The notes under the pieces were generated by a model. It worked only from the letters and a program-made list of their open reading frames with translations. It had not been told where the DNA came from and did not search any database. Below, in pieces: positions 33,997-41,712 of a stretch of 64,000 nucleotides of DNA. The stretch lies in contig NZ_JACHJQ010000011.1 of the NCBI RefSeq assembly GCF_014203735.1, forward strand, positions 340,603 through 404,602, given 5' to 3'. The DNA is from Actinophytocola algeriensis. GTDB lineage: Bacteria > Actinomycetota > Actinomycetes > Mycobacteriales > Pseudonocardiaceae. The translations under genes were made by a program, and so were the position numbers. Each line of letters opens with the position of its first letter. The stretch's first letter is position 1.

Positions 33997-35394
33997 ATGA
34001 CGCGGTTCCGACGGGCGCTGGTCATCGCGGCCGCGGCGATCTCGCTCGTGGTCGTGGCGGGCAACGCCGGCGCGCAACAGGAACCGCCGCGTGCCGAACC
34101 GCTGGTGATCGACACCTCGCTGGACTACGTGTGCGGCGAGGCGGGCCCGGTCACGCTGCGGGTCACCGCGACGCTCCCGCCGACGGGTGTGGTCGGTGAG
34201 CCGGTCGAGCCCGCCGACGTCGGCCTCCAGCTGACGGTGCCCGCCGCGGCGCTCGCCGGGCTGCCGGGCGCGGCCAGCGTCACGGTCGTGACCAGGCTCG
34301 ACGTGCTGCCCAGCACGTGGGTGGCCGTGCAGTCCGACCCGGTGCCGCTCGCCGACCCCGTCGTGCTCGGCGGCACCGTCACCGCCCCGCCGGTGACCCC
34401 GCACCGCGTGGGCGACCTGGCTCTCGCCGCGGGCGGCCTGACCGTCGAGGTCACCGGCTACGCCGAGGACGGGGCACCGACCGAGCCGCCTTCTGCCGGC
34501 CTGACCTGCGTGCTCGCCGAGGGCGAGACCGCCGCGCTCGCGACCGTGCCGGTCGGGGCGCCGACAGCGGAGCGGGTCCCGTCGCCCAAGACCGGCGAGC
34601 GGGGACAGCGGGGCCAGGGCGCCCCGTCGGCCGCCCCGCCGGCCATCGCCGCGCCACCACCGCCGGAGTGCTACCGCCTCCCCGACGTGCCCGTGGAATA
34701 CCGGGCCCCGTTCTGCGCGAAGGTGAACGGCCGCGCCAACATCGCGAAGCTGGACGCGGCGGTTTACCAGCCCACCGGCATGGTGAACATCACCGCGACG
34801 AACCTCATGATCAACAAGTGTCCGGAGAAACCACCCGTGGGGTGCCAGGACGCGCTCGTGCTGCCCGAGCTGAACGGCGAGCCGAAGTACCCGCCCGCAC
34901 CGGGATCGTTCTACGCGTTCGGTTTCATGCCTGCCACCGGCACCATGCAGCTGACCCAGATCGGGCTCGCCAACGTCCACCAGTGGTCGAAGCTGACCCC
35001 GATCCCGGGGCAGCCCGGCGAGTACGAGGGCCTCACCACGGTCAACGTGAAGCTGTCGGCCCAGATCCTGGACGCCACCGTCAACGGCGTCCCCGTGCCG
35101 GTCGGGCCCGACTGCCGCAGCGCGGAGCCCATCGACGCCGTGTTCACCGCGACCTACAACGGGCCGGACAAGTACTCGATCACCAAGGGCGGCCCACTGA
35201 TGGGCACCGTGACGATCCCGCCGTTCAGCGGCTGCGGGGCCGACGAGGACCTCGACCCGATTCTCACCGGCCTGATCTCGGGTCCGGGGAACCGCGTCCG
35301 GCTCTACCAGGGCGCGGTCTGCACGATCACCGGCAACAACGTCGGCTGCGACCCGATAGCAGAGCCCAATGACCCGAAGTATCCGAAACCCTGA
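33997..35394 (+). CDS. Secreted protein with DUF6801-like N-terminal domain
   Basis: 465 residues. Signal peptide LVIAAAAISLVVVAGNAGA-QQ; a β-sandwich-like domain (~35-185) beginning IDTSLDYVCGEAGPVTLRV, which resembles DUF6801; a Pro/Ala linker; and a C-terminal ~240-residue domain with paired Cys (ECYRLPDVPVEYRAPFC, NKCPEKPPVGC, SGCGADED). ATG 33997 follows GAAAGGCGGG. Function unknown. It is the second of three consecutive secreted proteins after mce. Confidence 0.72.
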   Translation: MTRFRRALVIAAAAISLVVVAGNAGAQQEPPRAEPLVIDTSLDYVCGEAGPVTLRVTATLPPTGVVGEPVEPADVGLQLTVPAAALAGLPGAASVTVVTRLDVLPSTWVAVQSDPVPLADPVVLGGTVTAPPVTPHRVGDLALAAGGLTVEVTGYAEDGAPTEPPSAGLTCVLAEGETAALATVPVGAPTAERVPSPKTGERGQRGQGAPSAAPPAIAAPPPPECYRLPDVPVEYRAPFCAKVNGRANIAKLDAAVYQPTGMVNITATNLMINKCPEKPPVGCQDALVLPELNGEPKYPPAPGSFYAFGFMPATGTMQLTQIGLANVHQWSKLTPIPGQPGEYEGLTTVNVKLSAQILDATVNGVPVPVGPDCRSAEPIDAVFTATYNGPDKYSITKGGPLMGTVTIPPFSGCGADEDLDPILTGLISGPGNRVRLYQGAVCTITGNNVGCDPIAEPNDPKYPKP

Positions 35395-35441
35395 GCCTTC
35401 CGGCGATTTCCTGCTTTCCGAAACCCTTTGAGAGGTGACCT

Positions 35442-36368
35442 GTGTCCCGAATACGAAGAACCGTTTTCGTGGTCGTCGCGGCGGTGGCCGCGTCATTGCT
35501 CTCGGTTGTCACTCCCGCCTCGGCGACCACACTCGCGGGTGCCTGGGCCCCGCTGAACCGGTGCCCGGTCGACGACCCCGCCATGCTCGCCGCCGACGGC
35601 GCGACCGTCGCGGCGCTGTGCCTGTCGTCCAGCGCGACGTCCGGCACGTTCACGATCGGCGAGACCACCCTCACCACCGGTGCCACCGACCTGCAGGCCG
35701 GGGTGCTCAACCAGGGTGGCGCGTACACGCTCGTGGCGCCGAGGTCCGGCGCGGTTGTCGGCGCCCCGGTCGAGATCCCCGGCGGGCTGCTCGGCCTCAT
35801 GTGCCCGAGCCGCATCCCGGTGATCTCCGACATCTGCGAGCGCGTGGTGAACAGCCCGCTCAACCGGGTGACCGCGACCATCCAGTCCGCGGGCGTGCCG
35901 AGGGACTTCAACCTCGCCGCGGGTGCGGGCTCCGGTACGCCGATCGTGACGCTGCCGGTGAAGATCAAGCTCAGCAACCCGTTCCTGGACCCGAACTGCT
36001 ACATCGGCTCGAACAGCGACCCGATCCTGCTGAAGCCCGCGAACACCGCCCGCCCGGCCGCCCGCTTCGTGCGCTTCAACGCGGACGGCGCGGCGAACCC
36101 GACCGGTGAGATGGGCTACCTGTCGCTGTCCGGTGCCTCGCAGGCCGACACCACGTTCGCGGTGCCCGGCGCCAACGGCTGCGGCCTGTTCGGACTGCTG
36201 TCCGGCGCGGTGAACCTCAAGCAGGGCCTGCCATCACCCGCCGGTGAGAACAGCCTGGTGCTGAACGACCCGACCACCAACCTCGGTGGCTTCCAGACCC
36301 CGCGCAACTTCGCCCCCACACAAGGCAAGCAGCTGTCCGACCGCTGGCACGCGGCCGTCGCAGGCTGA
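35442..36368 (+). CDS. Secreted protein of unknown function downstream of mce
   Basis: 308 residues. Signal peptide VFVVVAAVAASLLSVVTPASA-TT; mature part with Cys pairs (NRCPVDDP/ALCLSS, GLMCPSR/DICERV, NCYIGSN, NGCGLF), no membrane helix and no known motif. GTG 35442 follows GAGAGGTGA. A perfect hairpin closes the unit. Codon use matches its neighbours. Confidence 0.72.
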   Translation: MSRIRRTVFVVVAAVAASLLSVVTPASATTLAGAWAPLNRCPVDDPAMLAADGATVAALCLSSSATSGTFTIGETTLTTGATDLQAGVLNQGGAYTLVAPRSGAVVGAPVEIPGGLLGLMCPSRIPVISDICERVVNSPLNRVTATIQSAGVPRDFNLAAGAGSGTPIVTLPVKIKLSNPFLDPNCYIGSNSDPILLKPANTARPAARFVRFNADGAANPTGEMGYLSLSGASQADTTFAVPGANGCGLFGLLSGAVNLKQGLPSPAGENSLVLNDPTTNLGGFQTPRNFAPTQGKQLSDRWHAAVAG

Positions 36369-36372
36369 CGGA

Positions 36373-36409
36373 ACGGCCCCGTCGAGCGCTGTCGCTCGAC
36401 CGGGGCCGT
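36373..36409 (+). terminator. Hairpin terminator after the third secreted protein
   Basis: ACGGCCCCG-TCGAGCG (36373 on) pairs with CGCTCGA-CCGGGGCCGT (ending 36409) with a four-base loop, nearly perfect. Confidence 0.8.
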
Positions 36410-36410
36410 C

Positions 36411-36548
36411 TCATGGTGTGACCTGGGTACGCGCACGCACCGAGTGGATGATCGACGTCATGTCGCCCCATTGGGATGCCGGTGTGGAGGCGTAGATGAA
36501 GTACTGGTAGGTCCCGATGTTCTTGCCGGACGGGTGTGTTCGCCGGAC
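36411..36548 (-). pseudogene. C-terminal gene remnant
   Basis: Reading the reverse strand down to TGA 36413-36411 gives ...GKNIGTYQYFIYASTPAS, then QWGDMTSIIHSVRARTQVTP and stop. Amino-acid composition and third-base GC look like real protein, yet no start or upstream domain exists: the frame becomes Arg-rich and runs into palindromic repeats at 36585. I read it as the end of a gene whose 5' part is lost. I do not recognise the family. Confidence 0.4.
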
Positions 36549-36584
36549 GGGTTTGCCTCCCGCACCCTCACGACGTCCGTTGTG

Positions 36585-36702
36585 CCGTGAAAGGCGCTTT
36601 CACGGCGTTGGCCATGCTGTGAAAGGCGCGTTTAGGACGCTCACCGCCCTCAACGCGCCTTTCACAGCGCCGGCGATGTCCTGAACGCGCCTTTCACGGC
36701 AC
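36585..36702. repeat. Dispersed palindromic element, copy B (multi-unit)
   Basis: Three units. CCGTGAAAG-GCG-CTTTCACGG (36585-36605) is a perfect 9-bp-arm palindrome. GCTGTGAAAGGCGCGTT (36616-36632) pairs perfectly over 17 bp with 36652-36668 around a 19-base loop. A half unit TGAACGCGCCTTTCACGG follows near 36681. The loop words GGACGCTCACCGCCCT resemble the loops of the other copies. Confidence 0.75.
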
Positions 36703-36783
36703 ACCAGCCCACCCCGGCACGACGATCACCGTCAGCCTGGCCGGATCCGCCGGAGGACCCGGCAAATGTTGGTGGACACAGCA

Positions 36784-38016
36784 CTAACGCCGGTCTCGTT
36801 GTGCCGGGAGCGCGACCTCGGGTTCGCGGCGTCGCGCGTTGGTGGCCCGCAGGACCAGCTCCAGCTCGAACCGCTGGTGCGGGTCGTGCAGCAGCGAGCC
36901 GAGCGACTGTTCCAGCTGACGCATGCGGTACCGGACGGTCTGCGGGTGCACGTCCAGCAGCGCCGCCATGTCCGGCACGCTGCCCTGCACGTCCAGCCAC
37001 GCCCGCAGCGTCTCCAGCATCCGTTCCCGCTGCTTGGCGGTGAGGCCGCGCAGCGGGGCAAGCAGGCGTTCCCGCAGGGTGGCGAGCAGGCGGTCGTCGG
37101 AGTGCACGAGGACCGTCGACAGGTGCTGTTCGCAGCGGATGACCTGCCGGTCCGGCAGCACACCCTGCTGTGCGAGCGTGAGTGCCTTCCTGGCCCACCG
37201 CAACGCGTGCGCGGTCGCCTCGATCCGCACGCCGGGACCGACCGCGAGCCGGCACTGCGGCAGCGCCGCCCGGATCGCCGCGAGCCGTGCGTCGGTCACC
37301 TCACCGGGCACCAGGATCCGCGGCTCGATCCCGTCCAGGTCGGCGAGCACGTCCGCGTCCAGCGTCGGTTTCCGCTGGTTGTGGCCGGTGCCGGGGAGCG
37401 TGTGGACGGCGATCGGGGACACCTTGTCCGGCACGGTCCACCCGATCAGCTGCGCCAGCTCCGCGATCGCCGCCGGAGGTGCGGGCGGGGTCTGCAGGAT
37501 CATGCCGAGGAGCCGGCGGCGCCACGTCTCCAGTGCGCCCGCCGAGGTCGCCTTGGCCTCGAGGTACCCGTCGAGCGCGACGGACGCGAGCTTGTCCATG
37601 TAGGCGAACACGGCGTCGGCGAGCTGCGACATCACCGCCGACGACAGCCCGTTGCGCTTGCCGACCCGCATCATCCGCCGCCACGCCACCCGCGCGCCGA
37701 CGCGGTAGGCGGCCTGCAGGTCGTCGAGGCTGCGGCCCTCGCGCATCTCGTTCTGGCCGAGCTTCTGGTGGACCTCGTAGCATTTCTGCGCGGACGCGTC
37801 GGGATTCGCGATCTGCTCGATGAACAGGGTCAGTGCGTAGTGCACCCCGGCGCGGATCGACTTGCCGTACGGGCCGTCGAGGGGCCGCGCGTAGTTGGGG
37901 ATCTTGGCGCGGATCTCGTCGACGATCTCCGTGGCGAGGCTTGCCAGCTCCGGCCGCAGGACCTCGGCGAGCGGCCGGGGCAGAGCGTTGTTGTCGAGCT
38001 GGTACTCGACTGTCAT
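36784..38016 (-). CDS. PucR/CdaR-type transcriptional regulator
   Basis: 410 residues from ATG 38016, with GGGGGCAG upstream. The N-terminal ~180 residues are helical (RsbR/GGDEF-like sensor region in relatives; ligand unknown), a middle region follows, and the C-terminus has the PucR helix-turn-helix (MAALLDVHPQTVRYRMRQLE). Regulators of this type often flank actinobacterial mce loci, so control of the secreted-protein or mce genes is plausible but inferred. A perfect palindrome lies 86 bases upstream of its start, in the divergent region. Confidence 0.85.
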   Translation of the reverse strand: MTVEYQLDNNALPRPLAEVLRPELASLATEIVDEIRAKIPNYARPLDGPYGKSIRAGVHYALTLFIEQIANPDASAQKCYEVHQKLGQNEMREGRSLDDLQAAYRVGARVAWRRMMRVGKRNGLSSAVMSQLADAVFAYMDKLASVALDGYLEAKATSAGALETWRRRLLGMILQTPPAPPAAIAELAQLIGWTVPDKVSPIAVHTLPGTGHNQRKPTLDADVLADLDGIEPRILVPGEVTDARLAAIRAALPQCRLAVGPGVRIEATAHALRWARKALTLAQQGVLPDRQVIRCEQHLSTVLVHSDDRLLATLRERLLAPLRGLTAKQRERMLETLRAWLDVQGSVPDMAALLDVHPQTVRYRMRQLEQSLGSLLHDPHQRFELELVLRATNARRREPEVALPAQRDRR

Positions 38017-38101
38017 GAGCTGCCCCCAATCACCACCACGCGTCGTCGAGTGGTGGCACATCGTGTATCGGACCGGGGAAGCGAGATGTCACATCTGCAC
38101 G

Positions 38102-38122
38102 GAACAAACCGACGGTTTGTTC
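38102..38122. promoter_or_regulatory. Perfect operator-like palindrome GAACAAACC-N3-GGTTTGTTC
   Basis: A 21-base perfect inverted repeat with 9-base arms and a three-base centre lies between the divergent PucR gene and the SRPBCC remnant. Its size and symmetry are those of TetR-family operators, and no TetR gene is present nearby. A strong RNA hairpin is an alternative, but it has no terminator context. Confidence 0.6.
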
Positions 38123-38219
38123 GCCCGGTGACAAGTTCACGGCAATTGCTTGTAGGACGGTGACAATTCCTCATTGCCGCTAGGGAATATTGCCGCTGAG
38201 CGATACAAGGAGGTCGCCG

Positions 38220-38491
38220 ATGTTCGGAACGGTCCGCACCCTGCCGGACGGGCGGGTGGAACTGCGGTTCGAGCGCTGGTTTCCGCACTCGTGTGACAAG
38301 GTCTGGCGCGCACTCACGTCGGCTGACGAACTGCGCGCGTGGTTCGTGGAGATCCTCGACTGCGACCGCTCGGAGCTGACCTTCTCGCCGGGGCGCGGCT
38401 GACGTTCGTGGCGCCGGGCTTCCCGTCGGGGCGCGGGGAGGTCCTGGCGTCGGTGCCCCCGTCGCTGCCGGCCGATGCGCTCGATCTTTGA
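38220..38491 (+). pseudogene. Frameshifted, truncated SRPBCC/AHSA1 domain protein
   Basis: ATG 38220 follows AAGGAGG. The frame reads an AHSA1-type start (RFERWFPHSCDKVWRALTSA, RAWFVEILDCDRSELTFSPG) and stops at 38402. Shifting by one base after the GGGG run near 38393 continues in family style (LTFVAPGFPSGRGEVLAS) to a stop at 38491. The usual ~150-residue domain is therefore both frameshifted and cut short, and its end overlaps the next gene. A sequencing error in the G run could explain the shift but not the early end. Confidence 0.65.
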
Positions 38492-38765
38492 GGTGCTCGC
38501 GGAACCGAACCGGCGGGAGATCCTGGCCCTGCTGCGCGAGGGCGAGCTTCCGGCCGGCGACCTGGTGGCCCGGCTCGGGATAGCGCAGCCGACGGTGTCG
38601 AAACACCTGAAGCTGCTGAGAGAACACGGCCTGGTGACCGTCCGCCAGGACACCCAGCGCCGCGTCTACCGCCTGACCCCGGAGCCGTTGCGAGAGCTGG
38701 AAACCTGGCTGGCCCGTACCGAACCCTGTGGGCGGGCCGCCTGGCGGCACTGGAGAACCACCTGA
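38475..38765 (+). CDS. ArsR-family transcriptional regulator with frameshifted C-terminus
   Basis: The winged-helix domain is complete (FEVLAEPNRREILALLREGE; LGIAQPTVSKHLKLLREHGLVTV), but the last ~20 residues are aberrant (TEPCGRAAWRHWRTT). Adding one base after GGCCCG near 38718 restores the family-typical YRTLWAGRLAALENHLNDM and ends at 38782. No metal-binding Cys motif is present; this subgroup usually accompanies an SRPBCC gene, as here. Overlap with the decayed neighbour supports joint decay or a sequencing fault. Confidence 0.7.
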   Translation: MRSIFEVLAEPNRREILALLREGELPAGDLVARLGIAQPTVSKHLKLLREHGLVTVRQDTQRRVYRLTPEPLRELETWLARTEPCGRAAWRHWRTT

Positions 38766-38881
38766 ACGACATGCCCGACTGACCCCGAGTCCGGCCTCTG
38801 TCTCAGGTCCGGCTCGCCTCGGCCGCCAAGCGCGACTCGTCCCCCGGTGGGCTCGCGTTCGACGACATCCCCGTGCTACTA

Positions 38882-38897
38882 TCGAACAGGCGTTCGA
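38882..38897. promoter_or_regulatory. LexA/SOS box upstream of imuA'
   Basis: TCGAAC-AGGC-GTTCGA is a perfect match to the actinobacterial/Bacillus-type LexA operator. It adjoins a TACTAT -10-like hexamer (38877-38882), so bound LexA would cover the promoter. The imuA' start is 35 bases downstream. Confidence 0.85.
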
Positions 38898-38931
38898 GTT
38901 CGCTGCCTTCCCCGCAGCGCCTGGCGGGGGA

Positions 38932-39657
38932 ATGAGGTGCGTGCGAATGCCGGCGTTGGGTGCAGCGTCGTCGCTGGCCGCTTCTGGTGCGGTGGGAGTG
39001 GCCAGCGACCTCGCGTCCATCCCGGACGACCGCGCGCGGATGTTACCCGTGCACCCGGCCCTTGCCGACCTGTTCCCGTGGGGCGGCCTGCGGCGGGGCG
39101 CCACGGTGGCGGTCCGCGGCTCGACGTCGCTCCTGTTCGCGCTCCTGGCGCCGCCGACGGACACCGGTTCGTGGGCGGCGTTGGTCGGCATGCCCGACCT
39201 CGGCCTCCGCGCGGCGTCCGAACTCGGCGTCGCGGTGGAGCGGCTCGCCCTCGTCCGGCATCCCGGCGCGAACCTGCCCGCGGTGGTCGCCGCCCTGCTG
39301 GACGGCATGGACCTCGTCGCGGTGAACCCGGCCCGCCTCACCGACTCCCACCTCCGCAGGCTGTCCGCGCGTGCCCGGCACCGCGGCGCCGTCCTCATCT
39401 CGACCGGGCAGTGGCCCGGCGCGGACCTGGAACTCACCCTGTCGGACACCCGGTGGACCGGCCTCGGCGACGGCCACGGCTTCCTCGAGGCACGTGAAAC
39501 CCTCGTCGCCGCCCGGGGCAGAGGCGCGGCGGCCCGTTCGAGACAGGCCGAGACCTACCTCCCCGCGGCAGGTGGCGCCGTCGCCGCGCGGCCACGGCTC
39601 ATCCCGGTGCGCCTGCTCGACAGCGACTGGCGCGGCGACCGTGCGGAAGTGTCATGA
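38932..39657 (+). CDS. imuA': ImuA'-like SOS mutasome accessory protein
   Basis: A ~241-residue RecA-fold-like protein that, with ImuB and DnaE2, enables damage-induced mutagenesis. The RecA-core equivalent (VHPALADLFPWGGLRRGATVAVRGS, SLLFALLA) has a degenerate P-loop; ALVGMPDLGLRAASELGV and the C-terminal LIPVRLLDSDW are typical of ImuA'. ATG 38932 sits close to GGGGG; ATG 38947 with GAGG nine bases upstream is an alternative. It is preceded by a perfect LexA box and followed by imuB on its own LexA promoter. Confidence 0.85.
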   Translation: MRCVRMPALGAASSLAASGAVGVASDLASIPDDRARMLPVHPALADLFPWGGLRRGATVAVRGSTSLLFALLAPPTDTGSWAALVGMPDLGLRAASELGVAVERLALVRHPGANLPAVVAALLDGMDLVAVNPARLTDSHLRRLSARARHRGAVLISTGQWPGADLELTLSDTRWTGLGDGHGFLEARETLVAARGRGAAARSRQAETYLPAAGGAVAARPRLIPVRLLDSDWRGDRAEVS

Positions 39658-39746
39658 ACATCGGGGGGTCGTTGGCGGCTCGCGATACCTGTTTTCCTTG
39701 TGGCGTAGGGGTTTTCACTCACTCGGGGACAATACCGTCGATCCGC

Positions 39747-39778
39747 TTGACGCACTGATCGTTCGAACGTATGTTCGA
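39747..39778 (+). promoter_or_regulatory. LexA-controlled promoter of imuB
   Basis: TTGACG (39747-39752), 17 bases, TATGTT (39770-39775). The perfect LexA box TCGAAC-GTAT-GTTCGA occupies 39763-39778, directly over the -10. The expected start point falls at the GTG of imuB (39783), giving a leaderless message. Confidence 0.8.
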
Positions 39779-39782
39779 CCGC

Positions 39783-41342
39783 GTGGAACGGATGCTCGTC
39801 GTGTGGTGCCCTGACTGGCCGGTGACAGCGGCCGCGGCGGCGGCCAGGCTGACGCCGCACCAGCCGGTGGCGGTGGTCGCGGCCAACCGTGTCGTGGCCT
39901 GCTCGGCACCGGCGCGGGTCGAGGGTGTCCGCAGGGGGATGCGCCGTCGTGACGCGCAGGGCCGCTGCCCCGAGCTGGTCGTCTTCCCCGACGACCCGGT
40001 GCGGGACGCGCGGCTGTTCGAACCCGTCGCCGCCGCCGTCGAGGAGATGGCGGTCGGCGTCGAGATCATCAGACCTGGCGTGGTCGCGGTCCCTGCCCGC
40101 GGCCCCGCCGGCTACTTCGGCGGCGAGGACCGCGCCGCGGAACGCCTGATCGACCAGGTCGCCGACCGCACGGGTGCGGAGTGCGAGATCGGCGTGGCCG
40201 ACGGGTTGTTCGCGGCCGTCCTCGCCGCCCGGCGCGGGCTGCTGGTCCCGCCAGGCACGAGCAGGGAGTTCCTGGCACCGCTCTCCGTCCGCGAGCTGCA
40301 CAGGCCCGCGGAGGGCCATTACCGGTCCGACCTCGTCGACCTGTTGCGGCGCCTGGGTTTGCGCACGCTGGGCGCGTTCGCGCAGGTGCCCGAGAAGGAC
40401 GTGTCGGCCCGCTTCGGCGCCGACGCGGTGCAGGCCCACCGCCTGGCCCGCGGCGAGCAGGAACGGCCGCCGTCCCGCCGGAGACCACCGCCCGACCTGG
40501 TGGTCGCCGAGGAACTGGACCCGCCGGTGGAGCGGGTGGACGCGGCCGCGTTCGTCGCCCGCACGCTCGCCGAGAAGCTGCACGCGGGCCTCGCCGTGCA
40601 CGGCCTGGCCTGCACCCGCCTCGGCATCCACGCGATGACCGCCAACGGGGAAGAACGGCTGCGGGTGTGGCGGTGCGCGGAACCGCTGACGCCGGGCGGC
40701 ATCGCCGACCGCGTGCGCTGGCAGCTCGACGGCTGGCTGACCGGCACGACCGGCCGGCCGTCCGCCGGCATCGTCAGGCTGCGCCTCGAACCGGTGGAGG
40801 TCGTGGAGGGGCACGCGCTGCAACTCGACCTGTGGCGCGGCGAAGGCCGTGCCGAGGCCGACGAACGCGCGGGCCGCGCCATGGTCCACGTGCAAGGTCT
40901 CCTCGGCCCGGACGCCGTGGTCACCCCGGTACTCGGCGGCGGCCGCGACCCCGGCGAGGCGGCCCGCCTGGTCCCATGGGGCGACGAACAGTCCCCGCGC
41001 CGCGACCCGGAAGCACCGTGGCCAGGCAGGCTACCGGCCCCGTCGCCCGCGACAGTGCTGGCGAAACCCTTACCGGCCAAGGTGTTCGACGAGCACGGCC
41101 GCGTGATCGACATCAGCGCACGACACGAGCTGACCGGCAAACCGAGCCAGGTCTCGGTCGACGGCGGCCGCCCCCGACGCGTACACGCGTGGGCCGGCCC
41201 GTGGGCGACGGACGCCCGCTGGTGGATCAACCCGTGCAGACGTGCGCGTCTGCAGGTGCTGCTGGAAGAAGAAGACACCCAGACCGCGCTGCTCCTGGTC
41301 CTTTCCGAGGAGCGGTGGACAGTGGAAGGAATCTACGACTGA
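39783..41342 (+). CDS. imuB: ImuB, catalytically inactive Y-family polymerase-like protein
   Basis: 519 residues. Y-family fold (MLVVWCPDWPVTAAA; RRRDAQGRCPELVVFP; VEIIRPGVVAVPA) in which the usual acidic DDD residues are not conserved, as in ImuB, a bridge between the beta clamp, ImuA' and DnaE2. A little-finger domain and a C-terminal extension (PLPAKVFDEHGRVIDISA; WWINPCRRARLQVLLEE) follow. GTG 39783 is chosen because it coincides with the predicted transcription start; ATG 39771 lies in the LexA box. It overlaps the next small ORF by one base. Confidence 0.92.
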   Translation: MERMLVVWCPDWPVTAAAAAARLTPHQPVAVVAANRVVACSAPARVEGVRRGMRRRDAQGRCPELVVFPDDPVRDARLFEPVAAAVEEMAVGVEIIRPGVVAVPARGPAGYFGGEDRAAERLIDQVADRTGAECEIGVADGLFAAVLAARRGLLVPPGTSREFLAPLSVRELHRPAEGHYRSDLVDLLRRLGLRTLGAFAQVPEKDVSARFGADAVQAHRLARGEQERPPSRRRPPPDLVVAEELDPPVERVDAAAFVARTLAEKLHAGLAVHGLACTRLGIHAMTANGEERLRVWRCAEPLTPGGIADRVRWQLDGWLTGTTGRPSAGIVRLRLEPVEVVEGHALQLDLWRGEGRAEADERAGRAMVHVQGLLGPDAVVTPVLGGGRDPGEAARLVPWGDEQSPRRDPEAPWPGRLPAPSPATVLAKPLPAKVFDEHGRVIDISARHELTGKPSQVSVDGGRPRRVHAWAGPWATDARWWINPCRRARLQVLLEEEDTQTALLLVLSEERWTVEGIYD

Positions 41343-41539
41343 TGCCCAAGTCCTGCCCGGAATGCCGCTTCGCCGACGGGAGCTGCCGGCAGTTCGTCAT
41401 CGGGCACCCCAACCCGGTGTGCGTAGCGGGCTACCCGCAACGCGTGACCCTGTCGGACGGCCTCGCCGACGAGATGGACGTCCTGGATTTACTCATCCCG
41501 GCCCCGCGCCTGTCCCCGGAGAACCTCCGCGTGAGGTGA
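41342..41539 (+). CDS. Small cysteine-rich protein between imuB and dnaE2
   Basis: 65 residues. ATG 41342 overlaps the imuB stop (TGATG). It starts MPKSCPECRFADGSC and has a fourth Cys in NPVCVAGY, a spacing that suggests a small zinc site; the rest (LADEMDVLDLLIPAPRL) is acidic. Coupling to imuB places it under LexA control. I do not know a named family. It might be an SOS-mutasome accessory factor; that is inference from position. Confidence 0.6.
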   Translation: MPKSCPECRFADGSCRQFVIGHPNPVCVAGYPQRVTLSDGLADEMDVLDLLIPAPRLSPENLRVR

Positions 41540-41712
41540 CGTCCGGGCCGGGTGCGCGGGTCCGGGGAGGAGGAGTTCGAGAGTCAGCGAAGCCTGCTGA
41601 CCCCGCCGGGCTGGCCGACCATGCGGCGGCTGCCGCGCCCGCGAAACCCGTCGAGCCTGCCGAGGCCGGTGGTTCCCCACCAGCGTCCCGAGTTTGTGAG
41701 AGGAGTGCGTCC

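Larger units (their letters stand above)
36369..36783. other. Intergenic region: terminator, gene remnant and palindromes
   Basis: This 415-base stretch between converging genes holds the terminator at 36373-36409, the gene remnant read leftward from about 36548, and the palindromic repeat cluster at 36585-36702. Nothing else is evident. Confidence 0.5.

Noticed and set aside
41242..41712. Longer DnaE2 start upstream of 41713
   Set aside because: That frame overlaps the imuB end and the coupled small ORF; ATG 41713 has AGAGGAG at good distance and starts just before the conserved region.
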